Below are positions 1 through 7,539 of a stretch of DNA of 38,841 nucleotides, piece after piece. The translations under genes and the position numbers were made by a program. Source of the stretch: Minisyncoccota bacterium (GTDB lineage Bacteria > Verrucomicrobiota > Verrucomicrobiia > Methylacidiphilales > Verrucolacustridaceae); assembly GCA_030054195.1 (NCBI GenBank), contig JASGCJ010000010.1:1-38841 (forward strand), written 5' to 3'. Each line of letters starts with the position of its first letter. Position 1 is the stretch's first letter. The notes below the pieces were generated by a model, which had not been told where the DNA came from, made no database searches, and saw only the letters and a program-made list of their open reading frames with translations.

Positions 1-1546
1 ATAGAGCCGTGGCAGATAGGCGGGCGACTAGGTCGCGACGGAGGCGGTTGAGTTCAGATACAGGCAAAATGACGGGCTGAGGAAGGTCAACCGCTAGGTC
101 AACGAGATGAAACGGGGTTCCGCCCAGTCGACTTAACTGATCCCGAAGTGACTCAGGGGTTAGAGGTCGGTTTCGGGCTGCAGCAAGGGGGATGGCAGAC
201 AATAACTTCACCTCTTGGTTTCCAGTCACGGCATGGATCTGAAGAGGTTGCCCAGCCAGGCCGGATATTTTTAAATGCAACGGAGTCGTCTTGGTAGGAG
301 CTTCCTTAGATCGTTCGGCTTTTAACTGCTTTTCCAGTTGGGGATCCTTGGTTTTCCAGACTCGGTCGCCCGGTCGGGTGGAGTGAGGAGGAAGCGATCC
401 GTGACGGAAGCTGATGCGGTTATCCAGAACGCCATAGAGAAAACCACCGGGTTCGTTGTCGGTATCGGAGCCCCGATCGATGACGACTCCGTCGCCAGGA
501 TGAAGTGGGGTGAGCATTTCTTCGAGCTCGATCCAGTCGGGTCCAGTCCGGGCTATTTTTCCCGCGAAAGGGCCCCGCTTTTTTCCAAAGCGGGCGTGAA
601 CGAGTTGCTGATGGTCGACGCCATGAAACCAGCCTGAGAAAAGGCCTCGGCTGAATGTCATCTCGAGTCGGTATTTGTCTTCCTTAGACGCGGGGGAGGG
701 GTGATTGGCTAAAGCCCGATCGATGGCCTTGCGATAGACTGAGGTGACCGCCGTGATGTAGTCGGGAGATTTGAGTCGTCCTTCAATCTTGAAAGAGTGA
801 AGACCGAGTTTGATCAGTTCGGGGATTTCATCCACCGCGGCGAGATCTTGGGGAGATAAAAGGTAGGCTCGATCGCCGAGATCTTTGGGTTGTCCATCCA
901 CCTCAATCCCATAAGGGAGGCGACAAGCTTGGGCGCACTCCCCGCGGTTGGCGCTTCGGCGACCGAGGACTTCACTGGTGAGACACTGGCCTGAGTAGGC
1001 AACGCAGAGGGCTCCGTGGACAAAAACCTCCAAGGGAAGGCCGGAGGGTTCTGTAGGGGATGGGAATTTAGCGAGTTCGCGCAGGGAAAGTTCACGAGCA
1101 AGAACCGCAAGGGTGATGCCTTGGCGACGGGCAAAGGCGACCCCTTCGGGAGAGGTGAGGGTCATCTGGGTGGAAGCATGAATCTCCACTTGAGGGCAGA
1201 CCTCCCGGGCCAATCGAACCAGGCCGAGATCCTGAGCGATGATGGCATCCACCTTGGATTCCCCGACCCAGCGAAGCAGTCGTTCGGCTTCGACGAGTTC
1301 AGAGGGGAAGATCAGTACATTGAGCGTGAGGTATCCGCGACGTCCACGGGCATGAAGGTAATCCATGACAAGGGGAAGATCGGCTTCAGTGAAATTTTCG
1401 GCTCGGAGACGGGCATTGAACGCGGGGAGTCCGAAATAGACGGCATCGGCCCCTGCGGTAACGGCAGCTTTGAGGCACTCCCAATCGCCTGCCGGGGCTA
1501 GGAGTTCAGGTTTATGTGGCGAGGCCATCCCCAAGGGTAGCCTCAT
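1..1546 (-). CDS. U32 family peptidase / RlhA-like protein (partial, 3' end beyond window)
   Basis: The reading frame is open from the start codon to the left edge, giving about 515 residues without a stop. The N-terminus (PELLAPAGDWECLKAAVTAG, then GADAVYFG) and EVFVHGALCVAYSGQC are typical of the peptidase U32 family. Four cysteines, about C181, C188, C204 and C208, match the iron-sulfur ligands of this family. From about residue 320 a beta-rich region ending in GDRVWKTKD resembles the DUF3656 'collagenase' domain found in E. coli RlhA (YdcP), which is needed for 5-hydroxycytidine formation in 23S rRNA. The domain order therefore favours an RlhA-like role over secreted collagenase activity, but the substrate is inferred. 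The start could be ATG 1546 or ATG 1528 (MASPHKPELLAPAG); the second fits family length better, and neither has a clear Shine-Dalgarno. Confidence 0.88.
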   Translation of the reverse strand, partial: MRLPLGMASPHKPELLAPAGDWECLKAAVTAGADAVYFGLPAFNARLRAENFTEADLPLVMDYLHARGRRGYLTLNVLIFPSELVEAERLLRWVGESKVDAIIAQDLGLVRLAREVCPQVEIHASTQMTLTSPEGVAFARRQGITLAVLARELSLRELAKFPSPTEPSGLPLEVFVHGALCVAYSGQCLTSEVLGRRSANRGECAQACRLPYGIEVDGQPKDLGDRAYLLSPQDLAAVDEIPELIKLGLHSFKIEGRLKSPDYITAVTSVYRKAIDRALANHPSPASKEDKYRLEMTFSRGLFSGWFHGVDHQQLVHARFGKKRGPFAGKIARTGPDWIELEEMLTPLHPGDGVVIDRGSDTDNEPGGFLYGVLDNRISFRHGSLPPHSTRPGDRVWKTKDPQLEKQLKAERSKEAPTKTTPLHLKISGLAGQPLQIHAVTGNQEVKLLSAIPLAAARNRPLTPESLRDQLSRLGGTPFHLVDLAVDLPQPVILPVSELNRLRRDLVARLSATAL

Positions 1547-1573
1547 TAGGGAGGGGAAACGAGCGGAGAGGTC

Positions 1574-2230
1574 TTAGTTGAGGAAACGGACCTTGCCAGT
1601 TTCCACGTCGTAGACGGCACCCATGACCTGCAGTTTGCCGTCTGCCTTGGCTTTTTGCAGGAGCTCACTGTTCTTGATGACCTCGATCATCTGATAACGG
1701 ACGAGAGCTTCGACGGCGTGATTCAGCTGATCTTCTTTAGATAGGTCGGAGTGTTCCTGATGGATCTTATCAATGCCGGGTTGGAGGGCTTTGGTTAAAA
1801 TGGAAATGTTTCCGGGAACGGGTTTGCCTTCAAGAGTGGCGGTGACGGCGCCGCACTTCGAGTGGCCGAGGACGAGAATGGTATGCACGCCAAGGGCGGC
1901 CACTCCGTATTCGAAGGTGGCATTGACTTCCGGGGTATCAAAGCCTCCTGCGTTTCTGCATACAAAAAGGTCGCCCACACCGAAATCGAAAATTACCTCC
2001 GGAGGAGTACGGGAATCAGCACAGGTCAGGACGGCAACAGAAGGTGTTTGGCCAAGGTTACCCGTTTTCGCTACCATGCCCTTTTGCCAGTTATGGGCGA
2101 GTGCAGTTCCCTCCGTGAAACGTTGATTCCCTTTTTCGAGAGTGGCTTTGGCGCCCTCCATTTTGATTTCAGAGAAACCGAAGGAAGTAGTTGCCAGAAC
2201 AGTCATCAGCGTAAGCAGTAGTTGTTGCAT
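1574..2230 (-). CDS. Exported beta-class carbonic anhydrase
   Basis: This 218-residue protein interconverts CO2 and bicarbonate with a zinc centre. The zinc ligands are visible: C70 in LTCADSRTPP (with the D72/R74 dyad) and H123/C126 in LGHSKCGAV. The first 20 or so residues (MQQLLLTLMTVLATTSFGFS) form a hydrophobic signal peptide, so the enzyme is predicted to work in the periplasm rather than the cytoplasm. Mature length is normal for a bacterial beta-CA. It lies 27 bases downstream of the U32 start on the same strand and is divergent from lipA. Function is secure from the motifs; location is inferred from the leader. Confidence 0.95.
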   Translation of the reverse strand: MQQLLLTLMTVLATTSFGFSEIKMEGAKATLEKGNQRFTEGTALAHNWQKGMVAKTGNLGQTPSVAVLTCADSRTPPEVIFDFGVGDLFVCRNAGGFDTPEVNATFEYGVAALGVHTILVLGHSKCGAVTATLEGKPVPGNISILTKALQPGIDKIHQEHSDLSKEDQLNHAVEALVRYQMIEVIKNSELLQKAKADGKLQVMGAVYDVETGKVRFLN

Positions 2231-2306
2231 GAGATATTGATAACAAGGGCTTTCCGTTGAGGCAAGGCGGACTGGTCGTTAGGCATATATTTGCTAGGAT
2301 ATTTCG

Positions 2307-3164
2307 ATGGAACGCAAACCCCCTTGGCTAAGGGCTAAGATTCCCGGAGGACCCGGCTATACTAAGGTTCGGGATCTGGTTCAGGAGAACCGGCTACATA
2401 CAGTTTGCGAAAGTGCGCACTGTCCAAACCTCGGAGAGTGCTGGAGCCGAGGAACTGCCACGATCATGATTTTGGGGGAGACCTGTACCCGGAGTTGCCG
2501 CTTTTGTGCGATTGCAACTGGCAAACCTGGGGAGGTGGATTTTGGAGAACCCGCGCGGGTGGCGGATGCAGTGAGGATTATGGGGTTGAAGCATGCGGTG
2601 ATCACCTCGGTGGCACGGGACGATTTACCCGACGGGGGGGCGGAAATCTGGGCAAGAACCGTCCGAGCGGTGAAGCATGTGAATCCTGAGACTCATATCG
2701 AAGTTTTGATTCCTGACTTCAAGGGGCAGGAACACCCCCTGAACACAGTGCTGGATGCGGATCCTGATATTTTGAATCACAATATGGAGACGGTGCGGCG
2801 ATTGCAGAAGCCGGTTCGGGTGCAGGCTCAGTATGATCGGAGCATGGAAGTATTGCGCCGAGCCAAGGCCAGGGGGTTTGTCACGAAGACCGGGCTGATG
2901 TTGGGGATTGGAGAGAAAGAGGAGGAGATCGAGGAGACCTTGGGAGATCTGGCCGCTGAAAAAGTCGATATCCTGACTTTGGGTCAATATTTGCGTCCGA
3001 CTGAAAAGCACTTACCCGTCGACCGCTGGGTGACTCCAGAGGAGTTTGCTAGCTGGAAAGACAGGGCGTTGGCTTTGGGCTTTGGAGTGTGTGAGAGCGG
3101 ACCGCTCGTACGGAGCTCGTATCACGCGGAAGAGCAGTCGGCCAAGTTTACGGGAGTGAGCTAG
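2307..3164 (+). CDS. lipA: Lipoyl synthase
   Basis: LipA inserts two sulfurs into protein-bound octanoyl groups to make the lipoyl cofactor of 2-oxoacid dehydrogenases and the glycine cleavage H protein. Both iron-sulfur motifs are intact: the auxiliary cluster CX4CX5C (C34, C39, C45 in CESAHCPNLGEC) and the radical-SAM CX3CX2C (C60, C64, C67 in CTRSCRFC). The C-terminal RSSYHAEE (R269-Y272) carries the conserved serine that binds the auxiliary cluster. At 285 residues it is a normal compact LipA. It ends only 9 bases from the stop of the convergent YdbH-like gene. A LipM/LplA-like protein at 31280-31939 may supply its octanoylated substrate. Confidence 0.98.
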   Translation: MERKPPWLRAKIPGGPGYTKVRDLVQENRLHTVCESAHCPNLGECWSRGTATIMILGETCTRSCRFCAIATGKPGEVDFGEPARVADAVRIMGLKHAVITSVARDDLPDGGAEIWARTVRAVKHVNPETHIEVLIPDFKGQEHPLNTVLDADPDILNHNMETVRRLQKPVRVQAQYDRSMEVLRRAKARGFVTKTGLMLGIGEKEEEIEETLGDLAAEKVDILTLGQYLRPTEKHLPVDRWVTPEEFASWKDRALALGFGVCESGPLVRSSYHAEEQSAKFTGVS

Positions 3165-3173
3165 TCGCGTTGA

Positions 3174-4706
3174 TTAAGAGCCGGGGGGAAGCCAGTTGAG
3201 GGTGATATCGCGCTTTCCTTCAGGGCCGCGAAGGTTGAGGGTGAGGCGTCCTGCGGGCGGGTTGTAGACGGCACGGATTTCACCTTCCGAAAAACCGTAA
3301 CTGCGAATGACACCGAGGGCTGCGCGGGCGGAGCCTTGTTTGATCCAGTTCCAGTCGGATGGAATTCTGTCTTCGGCGGCTTGAAGGGCGGGAATATCGA
3401 GTCGGCCACCATGATGGAAGGAGATGGTTCCGTAACCGCCACGGATGTTTTTGCCTTGGGCGTTCACATTTACCAGTGCGTCGACTTTGGACCTAAGCTG
3501 AAAAGTCCCAGGGGTGAGAGCATCGGTAATGACACGGCTTTCCATATTAGAAGTGGAGGACCAGGCGGACCAAGGGAGGTCGGGTCGAAATTCGAGAGAA
3601 AACCCACCATCTAGAGAGCCACCACCCAGGAGGGCGTTGGCACGTCCGTAGATTCCATCGGAGTTAACGGTGACAGCGACGGAAAGGTTTTGGGCAGTGA
3701 GTTTGCGGTAAGTGATCTGATCGGCGAATAAGGTGGGGACGACATTCTTTGCGCGTTGGCCTGTGGAATCTTGGCCGAGGCTGAAGAAAAGATTTCCTCT
3801 GAGGTTAGTTACAGAAAGGTCGTACGCGGGGTAATTGATATCGGAGGAGGGGATCGTAAAGCGGGTAGAAAGCTGGAGTTGGGTGAAGTCGGTTAGCTCC
3901 AGGTTCTTTTGTTCGGCGGCAAAACGGACGGGAAGAGGAAGGACGGGTTGTCCATTGATCGAGACGGACAGTTGGCCATCGTTCAGGCGAAAATCGCCGA
4001 TTTTATAAGGAGCGGAGTTGGGTTGGGGATCAGATTTTCTTTGTTGGATCCGATCGACAAAAGCAAAGAGATCATCGCCAAGATAAATGGTGGGGTGGGT
4101 GATGATGAGAGAGCGGATGCGGTGTTGGATGAGTTCGTCCCAGGTAAAGACAACATCAATCTTGGGGAAGGAGAGAACGGGTGCGAGGAGATCATTGGGG
4201 GAGTAGAAAATGAGTCGTTCGATGGTGGCACTTTGTAGCGTGGGGGTAGTTGTTTTTTTCGATGAGCCAAAGTGAACATCGGTAAAGAGCAGGGGGGTGG
4301 TGTCCCCAAGACGAAGTGGGGTAGTTGGGATTCCTGGGCCCAGATTATCGAGATAAAGGGTCGAGTCTGAGACAAGGAGGTGATCGATGTGAATGGGCAG
4401 GCTTTTTCCACTTTTGGTCGGGCTTTCCAAGCGGCTCAACCAACCCTCTGCCTCATAGATGCGCAGGTTGGCAAAGTGTCCTCGAAGAAAAGATGGCCCG
4501 AGGCGGATCGAGACTGCTTTGATGCGCAAGGCCGAACCGTGTTGGATGCCTCGGACTTCAATCTCCCCGATTCCGCACCAACTAGCTGAGGAGAAAGAAG
4601 TGGGGAGATTGGCGACAAAGAGAAGAAGATGGAGGGGGATCGAGGGGAGGGCCAGAAAGAGGAACAAAATCGTTCCTAAAGAGATGAGAAGGTGGCGACG
4701 GATCAC
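3174..4706 (-). CDS. YdbH/AsmA-like envelope protein
   Basis: The 510-residue product has one N-terminal membrane segment (about residues 5-33) and a long beta-rich, low-cysteine remainder, the build of AsmA-like/repeating-beta-groove proteins that span the periplasm and carry phospholipid. The C-terminal part resembles the end of E. coli YdbH (DUF on intermembrane transport): a ...RSYGFSEGEIRAVYNP segment followed by GRLTLNLRG and ITLNW. It is shorter than E. coli YdbH (about 880). The strongest support is context: the divergently transcribed neighbour at 4804 looks like YnbE fused to YdbL, the two known partners of YdbH. I infer an inner-membrane-anchored lipid-transport bridge. A generic AsmA-family protein is the alternative. 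Confidence 0.68.
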   Translation of the reverse strand: MIRRHLLISLGTILFLFLALPSIPLHLLLFVANLPTSFSSASWCGIGEIEVRGIQHGSALRIKAVSIRLGPSFLRGHFANLRIYEAEGWLSRLESPTKSGKSLPIHIDHLLVSDSTLYLDNLGPGIPTTPLRLGDTTPLLFTDVHFGSSKKTTTPTLQSATIERLIFYSPNDLLAPVLSFPKIDVVFTWDELIQHRIRSLIITHPTIYLGDDLFAFVDRIQQRKSDPQPNSAPYKIGDFRLNDGQLSVSINGQPVLPLPVRFAAEQKNLELTDFTQLQLSTRFTIPSSDINYPAYDLSVTNLRGNLFFSLGQDSTGQRAKNVVPTLFADQITYRKLTAQNLSVAVTVNSDGIYGRANALLGGGSLDGGFSLEFRPDLPWSAWSSTSNMESRVITDALTPGTFQLRSKVDALVNVNAQGKNIRGGYGTISFHHGGRLDIPALQAAEDRIPSDWNWIKQGSARAALGVIRSYGFSEGEIRAVYNPPAGRLTLNLRGPEGKRDITLNWLPPGS

Positions 4707-4731
4707 ATCAAGAGTTTAGGTCAGAAGCGGG

Positions 4732-4759
4732 GGTGGGACGAGAGATTCCCTGTCCCACC
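4732..4759. promoter_or_regulatory. 8-bp inverted repeat in the divergent ydbH-like / ynbE-ydbL intergenic region
   Basis: GGTGGGAC (4732-4739) and GTCCCACC (4752-4759) are perfect inverted copies separated by 12 bases. They sit between two divergent start codons (4706 minus, 4804 plus), so a shared operator or an RNA hairpin in one 5' leader is possible. No U-run follows on either strand, which argues against a terminator. Function is not known. Confidence 0.45.
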
Positions 4760-4803
4760 GCCTTGTGGATTGAGGGTTAGGGGATATCGGATAGAGTAAT
4801 CGT

Positions 4804-5268
4804 ATGAGAAGAGGATTGATTCTAAGTTTTGGGGTTTGTTTGGGGGGGTGTGCCTCGGTGCAGTTGGACACGCCTGAACCATTGCAGGTGGATATTCATA
4901 TGAAGGTGGATGTGGAGCAGAAGGGCGGAGACGGTGAAAAAGGCAAGAATGAGACTCTCTCGGTGGCGGAGGAGAGAAGAATGTTGTCCCATCAGGTGCA
5001 GGTGTTGAAAAACGATCATCGTGTGGGTGAGGCAGCGGATGGAACTTTAATCTTGAAGGAAATTCCAAAAGACGAGGCTTACGCTGATTATGCCAAGACG
5101 GTGGTGACGAAAGAGAATGGAACACGGGCGAGGCTGTTTCAGGAGAAAGCGGCTTTGGAGGGCAAAAGTGAGGCTCAGTATGCAAAGGAGTTTGCGGAGC
5201 GGGCGCGGCAGGCGAGTTATCCCGGGGAGTGGGTGCAGGATGAGAACGGGAAATGGAGAAAAAAGTAG
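4804..5268 (+). CDS. Lipoprotein fusing YnbE-like and YdbL-like (DUF1318) domains
   Basis: A 154-residue lipoprotein. A short signal peptide ends in the lipobox LGGC (C16). Residues 16-40 (CASVQLDTPEPLQVDIHMKV) follow the pattern of YnbE, the small outer-membrane lipoprotein partner of YdbH: Cys, then a proline-containing segment, then an alternating beta strand with the I-x-M-x-V pattern. Residues about 60-154 follow YdbL/DUF1318: VGEAADG, a VVTKENGTRARLF helix, and the terminal PGEWVQDENGKWRKK. In E. coli these are separate genes in a ydbH-ynbE-ydbL operon; here they form one polypeptide and are divergent from the ydbH-like gene. The pairing is my inference from sequence pattern; no alignment was run. 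No strong Shine-Dalgarno precedes ATG 4804. Confidence 0.75.
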   Translation: MRRGLILSFGVCLGGCASVQLDTPEPLQVDIHMKVDVEQKGGDGEKGKNETLSVAEERRMLSHQVQVLKNDHRVGEAADGTLILKEIPKDEAYADYAKTVVTKENGTRARLFQEKAALEGKSEAQYAKEFAERARQASYPGEWVQDENGKWRKK

Positions 5269-5291
5269 CCTGACTAGATGAGGAGAACGAG

Positions 5292-5648
5292 ATGAAGTTG
5301 GAGGAGAAGGATCTGGTAGAGGAGTTTTCGCGGTCGGGGGGTCGGGGAGGGCAGAATGTTCAAAAAGTGGAGACCCGAGTGGTACTACGGCATCTTCCCA
5401 CGGGAATTACCGTGGTTGCGCAAGAGGAGCGGTTTCGGGAAGCGAATCGGGTTCATGCACGAAAGCGAATGGTGAAGGTTTTGGTCGAGCGGGAGCGACG
5501 GATTCGATTGGCGAAGGCTGCGGAGAGGTCGCGAGAGCGGAGTCGGAAAGCGCAAAGAAGCTGGGGTGCGACCCGGAAGTTGGTGGAGGGGAAAAGGAAA
5601 CGGGCGATGGTTAAAGCGGGCCGGGGAAAGTGGCGGGGTGAGGGGTGA
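5292..5648 (+). CDS. Peptide chain release factor-like GGQ protein (ribosome rescue candidate)
   Basis: This 118-residue basic protein contains the RF-1 domain signature SGGRGGQNVQKVET with the catalytic GGQ at residues 19-21, which hydrolyses peptidyl-tRNA on the ribosome. There is no codon-recognition domain, and the C-terminal third is strongly basic (rich in Arg/Lys), as in ArfB/YaeJ, where a basic tail enters the empty mRNA channel. The GGRGGQN context and the RFREANRVHARKRM helix look closer to canonical RF than to ArfB's SGPGGQ, so an RF-H or C12orf65-like rescue factor is equally possible. A good GAGGAGA Shine-Dalgarno precedes ATG 5292. It overlaps the next gene by 4 bases (GTGA), so the two are translationally coupled. 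Confidence 0.85.
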   Translation: MKLEEKDLVEEFSRSGGRGGQNVQKVETRVVLRHLPTGITVVAQEERFREANRVHARKRMVKVLVERERRIRLAKAAERSRERSRKAQRSWGATRKLVEGKRKRAMVKAGRGKWRGEG

Positions 5649-5944
5649 GCGCTTGGGTTTACGTTTTGCGCTGCAGGGATGGATCGTTTTATACGGGTTG
5701 GACGAACCAGCTTGAGAAGCGTGTTCAAACCCATCAAATGGGGCGAGGCGGCAAGTACACGCGGAGTCGCTTACCGGTTGGTCTGATTGCAGCGTGGAGA
5801 AAACGAAGTGCTCGGGAGGCGAGGCGTGCGGAGGTGTTTTTCAAACAGCTCAGCCGAGAGGCGAAAATGGTGAAAATAGGTAAGTGGGAGCAAACGAAAG
5901 CCGCCGCCCGTATCCGGTTACGGACGGCAGCCCTCGTGGATTAG
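5645..5944 (+). CDS. GIY-YIG domain protein (YhbQ/UPF0213-like)
   Basis: The 99-residue product is a single GIY-YIG domain: YVLRCRDGSFYTGWT supplies the two tyrosine strands, KRVQTHQMGRGGKYTRSR the following helix and basic loop, and EVFFKQLSREAK the later helix with the conserved Glu-type position. Stand-alone proteins of this kind are nuclease-like and their substrates are poorly known. The start is GTG 5645, overlapping the stop of the GGQ-protein gene by 4 bases, which leaves little doubt that they are co-expressed. Its 3' end meets the stop of the convergent EF-hand gene. Confidence 0.9.
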   Translation: MSAWVYVLRCRDGSFYTGWTNQLEKRVQTHQMGRGGKYTRSRLPVGLIAAWRKRSAREARRAEVFFKQLSREAKMVKIGKWEQTKAAARIRLRTAALVD

Positions 5945-6366
5945 ACTCCAGATTTCTTAGGTGTGCTGTCTGCTTTCTTTGCATGACGCTCGGCCTGAGC
6001 GGCTTTCTTTTCCTCAGGGTTGAGGCGACCATCCCCGTCTTTGTCGAATTTTGCGACCATGGCTTGCTTTTGGTTCGCCAGATCAGACCGACGGGCGGTT
6101 TTCTCCGATTCGCTTAATTTGCCGTCCTGATCGGTGTCATACTTCCCGTGGAGTCTTTGAAAGAGCTCCTGGCGGGATTGATCGGCGGCTTTCTGCTCTT
6201 CGGGATCGAGCTGACCATTTTGGTTTGCATCGAAGCGTTTGAGCAGTTTTGCGCTTTTGTCTTCGTCTTGGCAGGCTTGAGCAAGGAGACGTGTAGTGGG
6301 GTTGAGTAGGGTGAAGGCGAGCAAGCCGAGGGCGAGCGCGCCACGATAGGTGAGTTGTGTATTCAT
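5941..6366 (-). CDS. Secreted EF-hand calcium-binding protein
   Basis: A 141-residue protein with a signal peptide (hydrophobic run about residues 9-22, cleavage after about LLAQA) and three EF-hand loops with good calcium ligands: DANQNGQLDPEE (46-57), DTDQDGKLSESE (77-88) and DKDGDGRLNPEE (108-119). Each loop ends in the bidentate Glu. Between the loops the sequence is helical and highly charged. Small exported EF-hand proteins like this are common in PVC bacteria; the partner is unknown. The 3' end overlaps the convergent GIY-YIG gene by 4 bases. Confidence 0.92.
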   Translation of the reverse strand: MNTQLTYRGALALGLLAFTLLNPTTRLLAQACQDEDKSAKLLKRFDANQNGQLDPEEQKAADQSRQELFQRLHGKYDTDQDGKLSESEKTARRSDLANQKQAMVAKFDKDGDGRLNPEEKKAAQAERHAKKADSTPKKSGV

Positions 6367-6533
6367 ACAGGATTAAACTGGGGAATTCGGAAAAGGGTTC
6401 GGTTTTTTTCTTATAACTGAAAAAAATATCGGATGAACCTAAATCCCTGATATGCGTTCAATGTGCCGGTTATAATCATTCCGCAATCTGACTCGACCCC
6501 TTTGCGAGCTTGAATAGAACTTTTAGGACTGTT
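6367..6533. other. Largest intergenic gap (167 bp), no clear element
   Basis: The gap is AT-richer than its surroundings and lies upstream of the EF-hand gene and downstream of the GYF_2 gene (both minus strand), so it should hold the EF-hand promoter. A perfect TATAAT occurs on the plus strand at 6471-6476, but the hexamer 17-18 bases upstream is poor and no plus-strand gene follows. I see no tRNA, repeat or hairpin with a T-run. Confidence 0.4.
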
Positions 6534-7187
6534 TTATTTTTTCAGAAACTTACTAAAGAGATTTCCTGGTTTGGCTGGGGTTGCGCCAGGTTGGGGTGTT
6601 GGAAGAGGGGTAGGTTTTACATTGAGAGAGGGAAGCGGAAGAGGAGATTTTACTGCGTTAGCTGGGACGGCCAAGGGGCTAAGGGTGCTTGAACTGCTGG
6701 GGTGGCCAGGGGTGGAGGGTTGCCTAGGAGTATTTCCGAGGGTTGCGGCAATACCCATTTTTGGGGCTAAGGTTGGATTGAATTTTTCAGCGTGTAGAGT
6801 GGCAGTGGCAGGAACTGGCATTTGTGGGGCGCGCACGGCCATACTTTTTTCCAGCGCTATAGCCATTTTTTCGACTGTATTATTTAGCTGGTCGACTTTT
6901 TGAAGCAGATTTTGAGCCCAGAGAGGTTCTGAGGATGGGGCGGTTGATATTGCAGGCGAGGAAGCATCCGCTGCTTTAGAAGCGGAACTTGGGGTTGCGG
7001 TACCGGAAGGTGATGGGGTTGTAGAGAGAGTGGAGTATGCAACCCAATCTTGACCTCCCTCGAGGACAACAAGGGTGGAATCTTGGATTGTTCCCGCGGT
7101 CCGAAGGTTCTGTAGGTCAGTCCAAGCAACGGGACCGGCGGCCTGATTCTGGACGTCGACGTAGTAGTAGCGGGAGGTGGTGGTCAT
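6534..7187 (-). CDS. GYF_2 (DUF4339) domain protein with long proline-rich tail
   Basis: The first 50 residues (MTTTSRYYYVDVQNQAAGPV then TDLQNLRTAGTIQDSTLVV) form a GYF_2 domain: aromatic YYY, the GP turn and the L..L...G.I...T pattern. GYF folds bind proline-rich peptides. A short coiled-coil-like helix (about 95-120, LLQKVDQLNNTVEKMAIALE) follows, then a low-complexity Pro/Thr/Ser/Ala tail ending in a basic LFSKFLKK. I start it at ATG 7187, which overlaps the stop of the upstream gene as ATGA, rather than at the TTG three codons earlier. The partner is unknown; the upstream 90-residue protein is the obvious candidate. Confidence 0.8.
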   Translation of the reverse strand: MTTTSRYYYVDVQNQAAGPVAWTDLQNLRTAGTIQDSTLVVLEGGQDWVAYSTLSTTPSPSGTATPSSASKAADASSPAISTAPSSEPLWAQNLLQKVDQLNNTVEKMAIALEKSMAVRAPQMPVPATATLHAEKFNPTLAPKMGIAATLGNTPRQPSTPGHPSSSSTLSPLAVPANAVKSPLPLPSLNVKPTPLPTPQPGATPAKPGNLFSKFLKK

Positions 7188-7456
7188 CGGGCACAAGATT
7201 GAGCGGAATTTTTCGGATTGGCTAGAGGAGAACTGGAAAGGGCGGTGAGGAAGTCGTGAGCTTTTCGATAACTTTTGGATTCGAGAAAGTGGTGGAGGCG
7301 GGGGTTGATCTGGGATGCGAGTTCAGCTTCTAGCTGTTCGAGTCGCAGGCAGTGGTTAATGAGATCGGGAGGGTTGGGCTGTTTTTGTGCCGAGACAGCC
7401 AAAAGGTACTCTTGGAGTGCTTGGAGGATCAGATTTTCTCCTTGGGAAAGGGCCAT
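7184..7456 (-). CDS. Small hypothetical helical protein coupled to the GYF_2 gene
   Basis: This 90-residue frame starts at ATG 7456 (MALSQGENLILQALQEYLLA) and ends in TGA overlapping the ATG of the GYF_2 gene. It is predicted almost all alpha-helical (LINHCLRLEQLEAELASQI, then FLESKSYRKAHDFLTAL). The same frame stays open far upstream, but that part lies antisense to leuB and has the Pro/Ser-rich composition of a shadow. I recognise no family. The 4-base overlap and compositional sense of the last 90 codons support a real gene; the exact start is uncertain and a TTG further upstream is possible. Confidence 0.6.
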   Translation of the reverse strand: MALSQGENLILQALQEYLLAVSAQKQPNPPDLINHCLRLEQLEAELASQINPRLHHFLESKSYRKAHDFLTALSSSPLANPKNSAQSCAR

Positions 7457-7539
7457 ACGGGAGGATAGAGGAGGTACGGTTGTGGTGTCGAATGCTTGAG
7501 TCGCCGGGGACAACGATTTAGCAATAGAGGATGGCTGCA

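Noticed and set aside
4721-5185. 154-codon minus-strand frame opposite the lipoprotein gene
   Set aside because: It is a Pro/His/Ser-rich shadow without domain features; the plus-strand frame has a signal peptide, lipobox and YdbL pattern.
6471-6476. Perfect TATAAT on the plus strand
   Set aside because: No acceptable -35 hexamer at 16-18 bases and no plus-strand gene or structured RNA downstream before the convergent GYF_2 gene.
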